The translations under genes were made by a program, and so were the position numbers. Shown here piece by piece: positions 63,602 to 64,000 of a stretch of 64,000 bases of DNA (position 1 is its first letter; each line of letters begins with the position of its first letter). The notes beneath the pieces were generated by a model. That model did no database searches. It worked only from the letters and a program-made list of their open reading frames with translations, and was not told the DNA's origin. Source of the DNA: Novosphingobium percolationis (GTDB lineage Bacteria; Pseudomonadota; Alphaproteobacteria; Sphingomonadales; Sphingomonadaceae); contig NZ_JAILYM010000003.1 of NCBI RefSeq assembly GCF_020179425.1, forward strand, positions 310,001 through 374,000. The letters are read 5' to 3'.

Positions 63602-64000
63602 TCAGTCGGTCGGCGCAGGCACGCCTTCGGGCAGGACCAGCACCGTCACCGGCCGGCCCGCCAGCCAACGCCGCGCGGTCGCCTGGACGTCCGCCATGGT
63701 CAATGCGGCCAGCCGCTCGCGCGCCTTCTGGAAGCGTTCGATGCGGTCGGGCCGCGATTGCGCGCGCTCGACCAGCCCAATCCACCCGCCATTGCTTTTC
63801 AGCGCGTTGTCGAGCCGTTCGAGCATCGGCGCGCGCGCGCGCTGCAACACGTCGGCATCGACCGGCGCGGCGAGCAGGTCTCGCACCGTTTCGGCAAAGG
63901 CGGCGCGGGTCGCCGCCACGTCGGCCACGTCGACCGAAGCCTGCAAGGTGAACGTGCCGTAGCCGGTGTAGACGCGCGACATCGCCGAACTCGCGCCCGG
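63602..64000 (-). CDS. M16-family peptidase, C-terminal part (cut by the right edge)
   Basis: The frame enters from the right edge; 133 residues are visible. GASSAMSRVYTGYGTFTLQASVD matches the GxxYxxxxxxxxxxGxF strand of M16 C-terminal domains, followed by helices (FAETVRDLLAAPVDADVLQRARAPMLERLDNALKSNGGWI) and the ending WLAGRPVTVLVLPEGVPAPTD. The zinc site HxxEH would lie in the missing N-terminal half, unless this is the inactive subunit of a pair. Probably periplasmic or secreted. Confidence 0.75.
   Translation of the reverse strand, partial: PGASSAMSRVYTGYGTFTLQASVDVADVAATRAAFAETVRDLLAAPVDADVLQRARAPMLERLDNALKSNGGWIGLVERAQSRPDRIERFQKARERLAALTMADVQATARRWLAGRPVTVLVLPEGVPAPTD

Overview
This is GC-rich alphaproteobacterial DNA, most likely from a Sphingomonadales member close to Novosphingobium or Sphingobium. 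That assignment is inferred from codon use, the CIO-type cytochrome bd genes and the large stock of Rieske oxygenases, short-chain dehydrogenases (SDRs) and acyl-CoA dehydrogenases; no rRNA or marker gene in the window confirms it. I see no tRNA, rRNA, CRISPR array, transposase or phage gene.

Layout. 1-369 is the end of a family 2 glycosyltransferase. 375-13347 is a first CoA-thioester catabolic block: thioesterase, two nitronate-monooxygenase-like flavoproteins, a zinc alcohol dehydrogenase, two paralogous HSD10-like SDRs, an AtuA-type protein, a translationally coupled pair of acyl-CoA dehydrogenases and a fused enoyl-CoA hydratase/3-hydroxyacyl-CoA dehydrogenase. Three copies of a TTA-N10-TAA dyad lie in its divergent promoters. 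13487-15058 is a membrane glycosyltransferase. 15003-21792 (minus) is a seven-gene operon: DUF35 protein, SCP2-type thiolase, acyl-CoA dehydrogenase, E1alpha, E1beta and E2 of an acetoin/2-oxoacid-dehydrogenase-type complex (E2 has two subunit-binding domains) and a VOC protein. 21964-26934 holds an alpha/beta hydrolase and an operon of a LuxR solo, a very small PhaE-like protein, a class III-like PHA synthase and an acetyltransferase, divergent from another acyl-CoA dehydrogenase.

27266-42633 is the Rieske region: four Rieske oxygenase alpha subunits, five SDRs, two SnoaL-fold proteins, a second VOC protein, a ThuA-like protein, a Tat-exported KstD/fumarate-reductase-like flavoprotein coupled to a c-type cytochrome, and a TetR regulator at the centre of two divergent arms. 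42744-49358 is a glycolate oxidase set (glcDEF plus a GlcG/HbpS protein) with malate synthase G, next to a LysR regulator. 50387-54690 holds an EthD protein, a TIM-barrel isomerase-like protein, a fifth Rieske oxygenase and an AMP-forming acyl-CoA ligase. 54700-64000 looks like conserved chromosome: RNase H-like protein, RluE, a persulfide dioxygenase/rhodanese/TauE sulfur module, CCA-adding enzyme, NUDIX, DUF1285, GNAT, cydAB with a 50-residue subunit, and an M16 peptidase at the right edge.

How it fits together (inference). The window looks like a catabolic island for a large hydrophobic, probably alicyclic or terpenoid/steroid-like compound. Rieske enzymes and SDRs would oxygenate and oxidise the skeleton, ligase and acyl-CoA dehydrogenases would run side-chain beta-oxidation, and the thiolase/DUF35 pair could make a retro-aldol or thiolytic cut. 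The E1/E2 complex would take a 2-oxo or acyloin product, and GlcDEF plus malate synthase would recover C2 units. The substrate cannot be read from sequence. No ferredoxin or ferredoxin reductase for the five Rieske oxygenases and no E3 for the dehydrogenase complex lie in the window.
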